Shown: positions 1-7,493 of the stretch, piece by piece
Position numbering within the stretch: position 1 is the stretch's first letter
Layout of the letters: each line of letters opens with the position of its first letter
Source: Aureimonas fodinaquatilis
GTDB lineage: Bacteria; Pseudomonadota; Alphaproteobacteria; Rhizobiales; Rhizobiaceae
Direction: 5' to 3'
Length of the DNA stretch: 64,000 nucleotides
Assembly: GCF_008369445.1 (NCBI RefSeq)
Contig: NZ_VTWH01000006.1
Span: 62,001 to 126,000 of the forward strand
Notes under the pieces: generated by a model
Databases searched by the model: none
Told to the model about the DNA's origin: nothing
Seen by the model: the letters and a program-made list of their open reading frames with translations, nothing else
Translations under genes and position numbers: made by a program

Positions 1-206
1 TCGGCGTCGGTGACAGGCACATCCTCGGGCCAGTCGTCGGTGACGCGCATGCTCTGTCCGTTCGGGCCGAGAAGCGGCGCGTCGGCAGCTCGTGCCCGGC
101 CTTCCTGTGCGGGATCGTCGGCGTAGTCGAACAGATCGTCGGGAAGTGCTTCGGGGGCCGGGTGTCGCGGTCGCCCTTTGCGGGCGCGGTGGCGCTCTGC
201 GCACAT
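1..206 (-). CDS. 5' part of an unidentified ICE gene, cut by the window edge
   Basis: An open frame runs without a stop from an ATG at 206 to the left edge and encodes 68 residues starting MCAERHRARKGRPRHP. The start is supported by a strong Shine-Dalgarno (AAGGAGG, 6 bases upstream). The visible part is basic at the N-terminus and then acidic (DDLFDYADD), and I do not recognise it. Its upstream region shares a roughly 65-bp element with the region upstream of the AlpA-like gene at 23814-24083, which suggests common ICE control. Confidence 0.55.
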   Translation of the reverse strand, partial: MCAERHRARKGRPRHPAPEALPDDLFDYADDPAQEGRARAADAPLLGPNGQSMRVTDDWPEDVPVTDA

Positions 207-253
207 GGAATCCTCCTTGGTTCGGTGTGGATTCCGGGGCGCTGAAGGCCCCC

Positions 254-326
254 GGATTAGGCGAACCATGGAGGGCAGTCGGTGGACTGTAGCGTGCCGC
301 ATTTGCGCCTATGCGCTGGCGGCACT
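254..326 (-). promoter_or_regulatory. Conserved upstream element, copy A
   Basis: This stretch matches 24129-24197 closely: GGCGAACCATGG, then a variable patch, then a 37-base block at 290-326 with one mismatch. The block contains a perfect 7-bp inverted repeat (GTGCCGC ... GCGGCAC). Both copies lie on the same strand, 50-120 bp upstream of a minus-strand ICE gene. A shared promoter or operator is inferred. Confidence 0.6.
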
Positions 327-420
327 CCCGTAACAAGCCGGGGTTGTTACCATAAGCTATGAGCAAGTGCAGTGGGGATGGATGCGATGGAGTATGGATG
401 GTTGACTGTGGGCGCCGAGT

Positions 421-1053
421 TTAACGCCGCGCTTCTGTAGCCATCCTTAGAGCCAGTGCAGCCAGTACCGTTCCCATCAACCAACGCTGCACAACGATCC
501 AGGTCGGCCGAGAAGTGAGAAACATAGCTATCGTACCGGCGGCAATAGCGATCAGCGCATTTACGCTCACACTGACCATAATCTGGGTCAATCCCAGAGC
601 GATCGATTGAGACAGAACGCTACCTGCGGCGGGGTCGATGAACTGCGGCAGCAGCGATAGGTACATAACGGCAATCTTGGGGTTCAGGAGGTTGGTCAGG
701 AACCCCATCATGAACAGCTTGCGTGGACTGTCTTTAGGAAGTTCGCGCACCTCGAATGCCGAGCGCCCTCCAGGTTTGACCGCCTGCCACGCGAGGTAGA
801 GCAGGTATAGAGCCCCGGCAAATCGCAATGTGTCGTAGGCAAATGGCACCGCCATGACTAAGGCGGTGATACCGAATGCTGCGCAAAGCATATAGAATAC
901 AAAGCCCAGCGCGACCCCGCCAAGCGAAATCAATCCTGCCAAGCGCCCTTGGGAGATAGATCGGGAAATGAGGTAGACCATGTTTGGTCCCGGTGTCAGG
1001 ACCATTCCCAGCGCTATAAAAGCAAAAGCAATAAGATTGGCAATTTCTGGCAT
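421..1053 (-). CDS. LysE/RhtB family exporter
   Basis: This 210-residue protein starts at an ATG at 1053. It matches the LysE/RhtB amino-acid exporter family in length, in its N-terminal membrane segment followed by LTPGPNMVYLISRS, and in the central GFLTNLLNPK motif. The family exports amino acids or small metabolites across the inner membrane; the substrate cannot be read here. It is probably the last gene of an HxlR-YciI-LysE unit on the minus strand. The unit sits directly downstream of the trb operon and has no transfer role, so it reads as ICE cargo. Confidence 0.85.
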   Translation of the reverse strand: MPEIANLIAFAFIALGMVLTPGPNMVYLISRSISQGRLAGLISLGGVALGFVFYMLCAAFGITALVMAVPFAYDTLRFAGALYLLYLAWQAVKPGGRSAFEVRELPKDSPRKLFMMGFLTNLLNPKIAVMYLSLLPQFIDPAAGSVLSQSIALGLTQIMVSVSVNALIAIAAGTIAMFLTSRPTWIVVQRWLMGTVLAALALRMATEARR

Positions 1054-1142
1054 CTGCTGATCCGCGACAAACAGGAAAAATCCGAAAATTACTGGGAAAT
1101 ACCGTACGCCGCGATCTCTGGCGCTTGGCTTCGTCTATCCCA

Positions 1143-1466
1143 CTATCGCAATGGCCAAACCTCAACGACACCATGGGCAACCGCGCAAGGGACCTGCGAG
1201 ACCTTTTGGATCGCTTCGTCAAGATCGGCCGCTTCGATCACGGCGAAGCCGGCAATCGGCAGACTAGTCGTCATGAAGGCACCTTCAACGACATCAACAC
1301 CTTTCGCATCGTGGTTCCTGACCTGAACAGGTGCACCCGCTATTCCGATAAGCGCTCCCTCGGCGCGAAGTTTTTGATCCTGGGCGTGGGCAGCATCCCT
1401 GACTGTGCTAGCTGTCCTGTCGTATCCGGCCTGGTCGCCATATCCGATGGTAACGAATTTGGGCAT
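1143..1466 (-). CDS. YciI-like (DGPF/YCII-related) small protein
   Basis: This 107-residue protein begins MPKFVTIGYGDQAGYDRT and contains AHAQDQKLRAEGALIG and EVWPLR, in the pattern of the YCII-related/DGPF domain, a ferredoxin-like fold of mostly unknown function. Such genes often sit beside sigma factors or small regulators; here an HxlR regulator lies 12 bp upstream and a LysE exporter 90 bp downstream, all on one strand. Co-transcription is inferred. No enzymatic role can be assigned. Confidence 0.75.
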   Translation of the reverse strand: MPKFVTIGYGDQAGYDRTASTVRDAAHAQDQKLRAEGALIGIAGAPVQVRNHDAKGVDVVEGAFMTTSLPIAGFAVIEAADLDEAIQKVSQVPCAVAHGVVEVWPLR

Positions 1467-1478
1467 TTGTCTTTCCTT

Positions 1479-1982
1479 TCAGGGTTTGCGGGAAGCAGCA
1501 TCAAAAGCCGCATGGGCGGCTCGTAATTTTTCTGAGATCGCTTGATTATCTTCGGGGGCCGAAGCGCCCAGATGCTGGGTACGCAGTTCGTCCATAAAGG
1601 CATTTTGCAGAGCCACCCCCCCCTCTTCGAGGACTTGGTTTCTTATTGCCAATTCAGGAGATACCGAGAGAAACATCCGCGCCCAGGCGCCCAGCGCTAC
1701 CAGCGCTGGAAGCAGTGCAATGGATTTCTCTGTCAAACTGTAGATGGTTCGTTGCTTGTGATGCGGATCGGCGGCAGCCGTGAGCATGCCGTTTTCGACA
1801 AGCTTTCGAAGTCTGTCGGCGAGAATGTTGCTGGCGATCCCTTCAAGGGAGTTGGTTAGAATATCCCGGAATGTCCTGCGTTCTCCAAAAATGATGTCGC
1901 GCAGGACAATCATGCTCCAGCGATCACCGACGACCTCGGTTGCGAGATTTATGGGACAGCCGGAACGAGAATATGTTGGCAT
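1479..1982 (-). CDS. HxlR-family winged-helix transcriptional regulator
   Basis: From the ATG at 1982 the protein has 167 residues, with a short N-terminus holding the usual Cys (SGCPINLATEVVGDRW), then the winged helix (FRDILTNSLEGIASNILADRLRKLVENG) and the wing (HHKQRTIYSLTEKS). HxlR proteins are redox- or ligand-responsive regulators that usually control an adjacent gene. The frame stays open upstream to a TTG at 2042 and a GTG at 2024 preceded by AAGGA, so an earlier start is possible. Probable target: the YciI and LysE genes downstream. Confidence 0.85.
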   Translation of the reverse strand: MPTYSRSGCPINLATEVVGDRWSMIVLRDIIFGERRTFRDILTNSLEGIASNILADRLRKLVENGMLTAAADPHHKQRTIYSLTEKSIALLPALVALGAWARMFLSVSPELAIRNQVLEEGGVALQNAFMDELRTQHLGASAPEDNQAISEKLRAAHAAFDAASRKP

Positions 1983-2042
1983 CAGAAAACCGAAGGCAAA
2001 GTGCAATCGGTTAATTTCTAGCACACCGTCCTTACTTTGCAA

Positions 2043-2261
2043 TCAGTTTGTGCGCCGCGCTCTGGCAACCCCCCGATCCGTGGCGATGAACCGCTCCAGC
2101 ATAGGCACGATCAGCCTGACGGGATCGGCAGCGGGCTGGCCGCTCTCGCGGGCCAGCACTTCGGCATAGGCGACCAGATCGCGGTGAGGCGGAGCGGGCA
2201 GCTCCACCGTCACCTTCACGGGCTTGTCCTCGACGATGGGGCCGAGCTTCAATTTCGTCAT
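2043..2261 (-). CDS. DUF2274 family protein of the trb operon
   Basis: This 72-residue protein starts MTKLKLGPIVEDKPVKVTVE. It matches the short DUF2274 proteins found at the 3' end of alphaproteobacterial and gammaproteobacterial TraG/Trb ICE operons. The start lies 2 bp after the trbI stop, so the genes are translationally close. The function is unknown; the position suggests an accessory role in the transfer apparatus or its regulation. Confidence 0.75.
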   Translation of the reverse strand: MTKLKLGPIVEDKPVKVTVELPAPPHRDLVAYAEVLARESGQPAADPVRLIVPMLERFIATDRGVARARRTN

Positions 2262-2263
2262 GG

Positions 2264-3391
2264 TCAGCCTCCTGCCGGCTCGAACACAAGGTCGCGGGTC
2301 ACGATGATCCTGACCGGGAAGCCCGACCGGATCGTGAGCGTCGGCGCAACCTGCAATTGACGCTGGACGATCTGCTGGCCCGCCTGATTGACGGTATCCT
2401 GCGCCCCGTCGCGGATGGCGCGGATCAGCCGGTCCTCGTCGCTGGTCGCCAGCTCCGTGCCGACTGCGAGCAACGTGGACAGCCCTGCGGCCTTCATCAG
2501 ATCCCACCAGTGGTAATCAACCCCGTCTTCCAGTCCGGCATAGCCGCTGGCGTCCGCGCCCGGCAGGCGTTCAAGGACGATGGAACGGCCGCCCGGCAGG
2601 ATCAGGCGATTCCACACCAGCAACACGCGGCGCTGGCCGAAAGTCACGCCATCATCGTATTGACCGATGATGCGCGTTCCCTGCGGGATCAGGAGCAACG
2701 AGCCGGTCGGGCTGTCGTAGACGTTCTCCGTCACCTGCGCGGTGATCTGGCCCGGAAGATCGGACCTGATGCCGGTGATGAGCGCGGCCGGGATCACGGC
2801 CCCGGCCTGAAGGATGTAGGGCGATGCCGGCGGCGTGACGCGATCCGGCGCGACGGTCTGCCGGTCCACAGGTCCATTGAGGAAAGCCGCGTGCCGGTCC
2901 TGTGTCGCAGGCTGGCCGCCGAGGCCAAGACCGGGCCTGGTTGCTCCGGGGGCGGCTCCTGCGCGCGGGCCGGACTGGAAGAACACATTGCTCAAGCGCG
3001 CGGCTTCTTCTTCTGCGCGGCGGCGTTCTTCCTCGGGATCGACGGCGGGCGTCACTATCGCGGGCGGCGCAACCGGCTGTCCCCGGTTCTGAGCGTCGAG
3101 GATCGGGCGGCCGAGGTCGCCGGGCAGCGCCGGCCCCAAGACAGGGCCGGTATAGTCGCGTGGCAGACCGGAGAGGCCGTCCGCCGTAGGCCGGTTTTCG
3201 GTCGAATAAAGCTCGTCCCCTCCCGGTCCCGCATCGCGGGTATGGAGCGCGTAGATCAGCGCCCCGCCGATGCCAAGCATGGCAACGGCTCCGACGCCGG
3301 CCAGCATTTTGCGGGACAGGCGGGTGACGCGCGGCGGTTCGGCGCGCAGCCGCATCGGTGCGGCGGTATCGGTGATTGTGTTGTCGGTCAT
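2264..3391 (-). CDS. trbI: Conjugal transfer protein TrbI (VirB10-like)
   Basis: This 375-residue protein spans the periplasm in the type IV secretion core complex. It has a cytoplasmic N-terminus, one membrane segment (LAGVGAVAMLGIGGALIYAL, residues about 29-48), a proline-rich linker, and the C-terminal TrbI/VirB10 domain with YILQAGAVIPAALITGI and LLLIPQGTRIIGQYD. The ATG at 3391 is chosen because it overlaps the trbG stop by 4 bp (ATGA); the frame stays open further upstream only as an overlap with trbG. It bridges the inner-membrane ATPases and the outer-membrane TrbG ring. Confidence 0.95.
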   Translation of the reverse strand: MTDNTITDTAAPMRLRAEPPRVTRLSRKMLAGVGAVAMLGIGGALIYALHTRDAGPGGDELYSTENRPTADGLSGLPRDYTGPVLGPALPGDLGRPILDAQNRGQPVAPPAIVTPAVDPEEERRRAEEEAARLSNVFFQSGPRAGAAPGATRPGLGLGGQPATQDRHAAFLNGPVDRQTVAPDRVTPPASPYILQAGAVIPAALITGIRSDLPGQITAQVTENVYDSPTGSLLLIPQGTRIIGQYDDGVTFGQRRVLLVWNRLILPGGRSIVLERLPGADASGYAGLEDGVDYHWWDLMKAAGLSTLLAVGTELATSDEDRLIRAIRDGAQDTVNQAGQQIVQRQLQVAPTLTIRSGFPVRIIVTRDLVFEPAGG

Positions 3392-4389
3392 GACGGGGAA
3401 TCTCCGGTCGCGCTGGCGGGCTGCGCGGCGGCAGCCTGCGTCGGGTTGGTGCGGACGATCCTGACAACCTGCTGGCGGTTGCCGCTGCCAAGGCGCAGCT
3501 CGGCCGCGCCGAACAGGCGATCCACGATCAGGACGTTCTGGTGAACCCGGCTGTTGACGATCTGCGGCTCGCCGTCTGAGCCGAGCACGAAGATCGGCGG
3601 CATCTCGCCCTGCACGATCCCGGCCGGGAAGACGACATAGACGCGGCGGCCATCGTCGAAGACGGAGACCGGCCGCCATGGCGGGCTGTCGCCCTGCACC
3701 TGCAATGCGTAGCGATAGTTCCGCGCGGCTTCGGCCGGGATGACGGGCGCGGCCGGAACGGTCTGGCGCTGGCCGGGCGGCGGTGCGGGATAGGCCCAGG
3801 CTACGGCCGGCATGTAAAGCGATTCGCGGGCGTGCAGCTCGATCATGTAGATGCGCCGGTCGGTGGTGACGACAAGGTTTGTCGAAATGTCCTCGCGCGT
3901 CGGCTTCACGAGGATATGGACACGGCGGTTCGCACCGCTGCTGCTCTCGGTGTCGCCAATGATCCAGCGGGCGGTGTCGCCGGCCGCGATCGGCCCTGCG
4001 CCGGTCAGGCTTTCGCCCGGCTCCAGCGCAATGGTGGTGATCTGTCCGACTGCGGCATAGACCTGATAAAGCGCGCCTTCGCTCCACGGGAAAACCTGTA
4101 TGGCATTGTAATAGCCTTCGCGGCGCGGCTCGACGCGGGCGGCTGCGTTGGCGTTCTCGACGCGGCCGGTCGGTGTGCCGGCGGCGGTGCCGCCGCGCGC
4201 GACTGTCCATGCCGGCGGCACATGCAGAGGCCGGGCCGTGTTGTCGGTTGCCGCCGCGTGCACAGTCGGCAGTGGCGGCACGCTGGCGTCGTAGCTGAAT
4301 TGCGGCGGCCGGTTGGTGGCGCAACCTGCGAGCATGGTGGCCGAAAGCAGCACGGCCGCAATTGCAGGGGTGCGGGTGATCGTCTTCAT
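3388..4389 (-). CDS. trbG: Conjugal transfer protein TrbG (VirB9-like), lipoprotein
   Basis: This 333-residue protein has a lipoprotein signal (ending ATMLAGCATN, lipobox LAGC at about residues 20-23) and the VirB9/TrbG/CagX fold, with YNAIQVFPWSEGALYQVYAAV and NYRYALQVQGDSPPWRPVSVFDDGRRVYVVF split over the domain. In VirB9 systems it forms the outer-membrane ring with VirB10. It overlaps trbF upstream and trbI downstream by 4 bp each, so the operon is tightly coupled. Confidence 0.95.
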   Translation of the reverse strand: MKTITRTPAIAAVLLSATMLAGCATNRPPQFSYDASVPPLPTVHAAATDNTARPLHVPPAWTVARGGTAAGTPTGRVENANAAARVEPRREGYYNAIQVFPWSEGALYQVYAAVGQITTIALEPGESLTGAGPIAAGDTARWIIGDTESSSGANRRVHILVKPTREDISTNLVVTTDRRIYMIELHARESLYMPAVAWAYPAPPPGQRQTVPAAPVIPAEAARNYRYALQVQGDSPPWRPVSVFDDGRRVYVVFPAGIVQGEMPPIFVLGSDGEPQIVNSRVHQNVLIVDRLFGAAELRLGSGNRQQVVRIVRTNPTQAAAAQPASATGDSPS

Positions 4390-5075
4390 TGGCTCATCTC
4401 CCGCGACAACGAAATTGCGTTGACGTAGATTCCCAACGGGTTGGCGCGCAGGCGCTCGGCATTGCGGGGCGTCTGAATGACGATGGTCAGGATGGCGGTC
4501 CAGCGTTCGGTGGTGGAGAGATGGCCGTTCTCATAATGCCGTTCGGTCCACGCCACGCGGAAACTGGTCGGGGACGCCCGGATGACGCTCGAGACCTCGA
4601 CGGCGACTTGGCTGCGGCCGACGCGGGTGAACGGGTCATTGGCGCGGGCATAGTCGTTGAGTGCCGCCGCGCCTCTATCCGTGGTGAACTCGTAGGCGCG
4701 AAGCCAGTTCTGTCGGACGATGATCGCGTCGGACGGGAGGCCGCGCACCTGCTCGATGAAACGGCCGAGATGGAAAGCGATCTGTGGGTCAGTCGGGCGA
4801 TAATCGGCGTTCGCGGGCGCGACGGTTTGCGCCTGTCCAAGATTATCGACTTGCACCACCCACGGCACCACGGTCCCGCGTGCGGATTGCCAGACCAGCG
4901 CCGAAGCAAAGCCGGCCGAAAGGATCAGGGAGCCGAAGGCCATGAGCCTCCAGTTTCTCGCCTGCACGCGGGCCGATCCGATACGCTCGTCCCATGCCTG
5001 CGCGGCCTTTTGATAGGGCGTCTCGGGTTCCGGCGATTTGCCGTAGTGGGTTGCCGGTCGTTTGAAGATGCTCAT
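4386..5075 (-). CDS. trbF: Conjugal transfer protein TrbF (VirB8-like)
   Basis: This 229-residue bitopic inner-membrane protein has an N-terminal cytoplasmic tail (PETPYQKAAQAWDERIGSAR), one membrane helix at about residues 44-64, and a periplasmic VirB8 domain (WLRAYEFTTDRGAAALNDYA; WTERHYENG). VirB8 proteins nucleate assembly of the channel. It overlaps trbL and trbG by 4 bp on either side. Confidence 0.95.
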   Translation of the reverse strand: MSIFKRPATHYGKSPEPETPYQKAAQAWDERIGSARVQARNWRLMAFGSLILSAGFASALVWQSARGTVVPWVVQVDNLGQAQTVAPANADYRPTDPQIAFHLGRFIEQVRGLPSDAIIVRQNWLRAYEFTTDRGAAALNDYARANDPFTRVGRSQVAVEVSSVIRASPTSFRVAWTERHYENGHLSTTERWTAILTIVIQTPRNAERLRANPLGIYVNAISLSREMSQ

Positions 5076-6430
5076 GAGCGGTCACTTTCGGAAAGGTTGA
5101 TGGAAGAGCCGGAGCCGTGGCTGTCGCCGGAGCGCACCGCATGGGCGGCCATGGTCGTGCCGTGGATCATGGCCCGGGAGCGCTGCATCTTTTGCGCCCA
5201 CGCGGGAGGGTCGCCCATCGCTGCGGATGATGCGGTTGGGGCGGCGCCTGCGCCGTCGACCGTGCCCATGGAGGACGTGCCCCCGCTGGCGGCAAAGCCC
5301 GTGCGCACGCCCTCGCTGAAGCTGGATTTGACTGATTGGGACGTACCTGCGGCGGCACGTTTGAGGGGCGAGATGGCGGCCGATCCAGCGGCACGCGCGA
5401 CACCGCCAACGCCGGAAGCGGCAGCGCCCGCCCCGGATTGGCCGAGCGCGCGGACGCTATAGGCGGCGGTCGCCGCGCCCGCGGTTGCCGCACCGCCGCG
5501 GACGGCCGCGGCCCCTCCGGACAGGGCGGTGGCACCGCCCTTGGCGGCGAGCACGGTTGCACCGCCTGCGGCGACGGCCGCGCCGCCGACCGCAAGGCCG
5601 GTTCCCACGGCCGCGCCCGCGGCGAGCTGCGGGCCGCCCGAAACGATGCCGTTAGCGATGCCGGGGCCGAAGATGCCGAGGCCGAGCAGCGACAGGGCGG
5701 CCAGCACAATCGCCATGGCCTCGTCGATGGTCGGGGTCTGGCCGCCGAACCCTGCCGTGAACTGGCTAAACAGGGTCGAGCCGATGCCGATGATGACGGC
5801 CAAGACCAAGACCTTGATGCCGGACGAGACGACATTCCCGAGCACGCGTTCGGCCATGAAGGCGGTCTTCCCGAACAGGCCGAAGGGGATCAGCACGAAC
5901 CCGGCGAGCGTCGTCAGCTTGAACTCGATCAGCGTCACGAAAAGCTGGATGGCGAGGATGAAAAAAGCCAACACGACCAGCGCCCAGGCGAAGAGCAGGC
6001 AGGCGATCTGGATGAAGTTCTCGAAGAAGGCGATCCAGCCCATCAGGTCGGAAATGGAATCGAGCAGCGGACGGCCAGCATCAAGGCCGGTCTGCGCGAC
6101 ACGGCCGGGACGCATCAGGTCTTCGACGGGAAAGCCGGTGCCCGACGCCATGAGGCCAAGGCCGGCGAACGAGTCGAAGACGATCCGGGCAAGGTTGTTC
6201 CAGTTGCTGATGATGTACGCGAAGACGCCGACAAACAGGGTCTTCTTTACCAGCCGGGCGATGATGTCGTCATCCGCGCCCCAAGCCCAGAACAGCGCAG
6301 CCAGCGTCACGTCGATGACGATCAGCGTCGTTGCGATGAATGCGACTTCGCCGCCGAGCAGGCCGAAACCGCTGTCGATGTAGGAGGTGAAGACGCCGAG
6401 AAAATTGTCGATGACGCCCGTGTTGCCCAT
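5072..6430 (-). CDS. trbL: P-type conjugative transfer protein TrbL (VirB6-like)
   Basis: This 452-residue polytopic inner-membrane protein starts MGNTGVIDNFLGVFTSYIDS and has about five or six hydrophobic segments up to residue 250. They are followed by a long Ala/Gly-rich low-complexity C-terminal half (residues about 260-400), as is usual for TrbL. VirB6 proteins form part of the inner-membrane channel. The alanine repeats make the opposite strand show long false reading frames. Confidence 0.95.
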   Translation of the reverse strand: MGNTGVIDNFLGVFTSYIDSGFGLLGGEVAFIATTLIVIDVTLAALFWAWGADDDIIARLVKKTLFVGVFAYIISNWNNLARIVFDSFAGLGLMASGTGFPVEDLMRPGRVAQTGLDAGRPLLDSISDLMGWIAFFENFIQIACLLFAWALVVLAFFILAIQLFVTLIEFKLTTLAGFVLIPFGLFGKTAFMAERVLGNVVSSGIKVLVLAVIIGIGSTLFSQFTAGFGGQTPTIDEAMAIVLAALSLLGLGIFGPGIANGIVSGGPQLAAGAAVGTGLAVGGAAVAAGGATVLAAKGGATALSGGAAAVRGGAATAGAATAAYSVRALGQSGAGAAASGVGGVARAAGSAAISPLKRAAAGTSQSVKSSFSEGVRTGFAASGGTSSMGTVDGAGAAPTASSAAMGDPPAWAQKMQRSRAMIHGTTMAAHAVRSGDSHGSGSSINLSESDRS

Positions 6431-6432
6431 GG

Positions 6433-6699
6433 TCAGCGCGCCTCGCTGCGGTCACGGCCGAGGAAGCGGTCGCGGGTCTCGGCCCAGACGCGCAGGCACT
6501 CGGCATCACTGGCGGCGGCTTCGCCGAGTTGCTGGCAGCGGCGTTGTTCCTCGCGCAGCGGATCGGCTGGCGGCTGGAGGGCCGGCGCGGCCGGTGACGC
6601 GGAAGGTTCGTCCTTCCGCGTCATGTCGATTGCGGTCACTGTCACGGCGATGGCGACGAACACCACGGCCCCGAGCCGAGCCAGCATCTTGCCGTCCAT
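6433..6699 (-). CDS. TrbK-like small protein (putative entry exclusion)
   Basis: This 88-residue protein has an N-terminal membrane segment (LARLGAVVFVAIAVTVTAI) and a periplasmic tail holding two Cys residues (RRCQQLGEAAASDAECLRVW). It lies between trbJ and trbL, the position of TrbK in this operon type. In IncP plasmids TrbK gives entry exclusion against a second transfer; here that is inferred from position, size and topology. Confidence 0.75.
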   Translation of the reverse strand: MDGKMLARLGAVVFVAIAVTVTAIDMTRKDEPSASPAAPALQPPADPLREEQRRCQQLGEAAASDAECLRVWAETRDRFLGRDRSEAR

Positions 6700-6713
6700 G
6701 GCGAACCTCCCGA

Positions 6714-7493
6714 TCAGTTGTTGCCGTTGCTGAACATCTGCGCGTTGCCCGGCTGATAGCCGGTGCCCGGCGTCAGGAACCGTTCGCGCTGGATGCGGCC
6801 CTGCTCGGCGGCGGTCGCGCGTTCCGCCTCGGTCAGCGCCTCGGCACGGCCGGATGCCGAGATGACCGCGATCAAATCGGAAAGCTGCTGCGATTGGAGG
6901 GCAAGGAGCTGGTTGCCGGCCTGCGTCGCCTGCAATGCCCCGGTCGCGCCTTGGCTCTGGCCGACAAGCGCGGCCATCTCGGCGCGGTTGCTGTCGATAT
7001 TGCCGACCGCACCTGCCTGCACGCGCATGGCGTCCTGCAAGCCGCCGACAGTGTTCTCCCAGCGCGAACGCGCGTCGGCGACGAGTTGCTGTTCGGTCGC
7101 CGAAAGCGAGACATTGCCGTATTGGTGCTGGAACGCCTGGTCGATCTGCCCGACCTCGAAAGCGATGTTCTGAGCTTGGCCTAATAGTTGCTGCGTGCGC
7201 TGGACATTCTGCTGGAGCTGCTGGAGCGAGGAATGCGGCAGGCTCGCCAGATTGCGGGCCTGGTTGATGAGCATCTGCGCCTCGTTCTGGAGGCTCTGAA
7301 TCTGGTTGTTGATCTGCTCCAGCGTGCGTGCGGCCGTCAGGACGCTTTGCGCATAATTGCTGGGGTCATAAACGATGCGGCCGAAGCCGAAGAGCTGGGC
7401 ATGGGCCGGGCTTGCCAGCATGGGCGACAATGCTACGGGCACGGCGAGCGCCAGCGCGAGGGCCGAGGCCCCGACGATCTTGGGATAGGTCAT
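6714..7493 (-). CDS. trbJ: P-type conjugative transfer protein TrbJ (VirB5-like)
   Basis: This 259-residue secreted protein has a signal peptide (MTYPKIVGASALALALAVP ... SPAHA|QLFG) and a mostly helical body with LEQINNQIQSLQNEAQMLINQ-type coiled-coil sequence. VirB5/TrbJ proteins sit on the pilus and contact recipient cells. The ATG at 7493 overlaps the trbE stop by 4 bp and carries the signal peptide, so it is preferred over the longer frame to 7763. Confidence 0.93.
   Translation of the reverse strand: MTYPKIVGASALALALAVPVALSPMLASPAHAQLFGFGRIVYDPSNYAQSVLTAARTLEQINNQIQSLQNEAQMLINQARNLASLPHSSLQQLQQNVQRTQQLLGQAQNIAFEVGQIDQAFQHQYGNVSLSATEQQLVADARSRWENTVGGLQDAMRVQAGAVGNIDSNRAEMAALVGQSQGATGALQATQAGNQLLALQSQQLSDLIAVISASGRAEALTEAERATAAEQGRIQRERFLTPGTGYQPGNAQMFSNGNN

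Noticed and set aside
5336..6733. Long plus-strand frames opposite trbL
   Set aside because: They mirror the alanine-rich coding strand of trbL in GC-rich DNA; no ribosome site or domain is seen.
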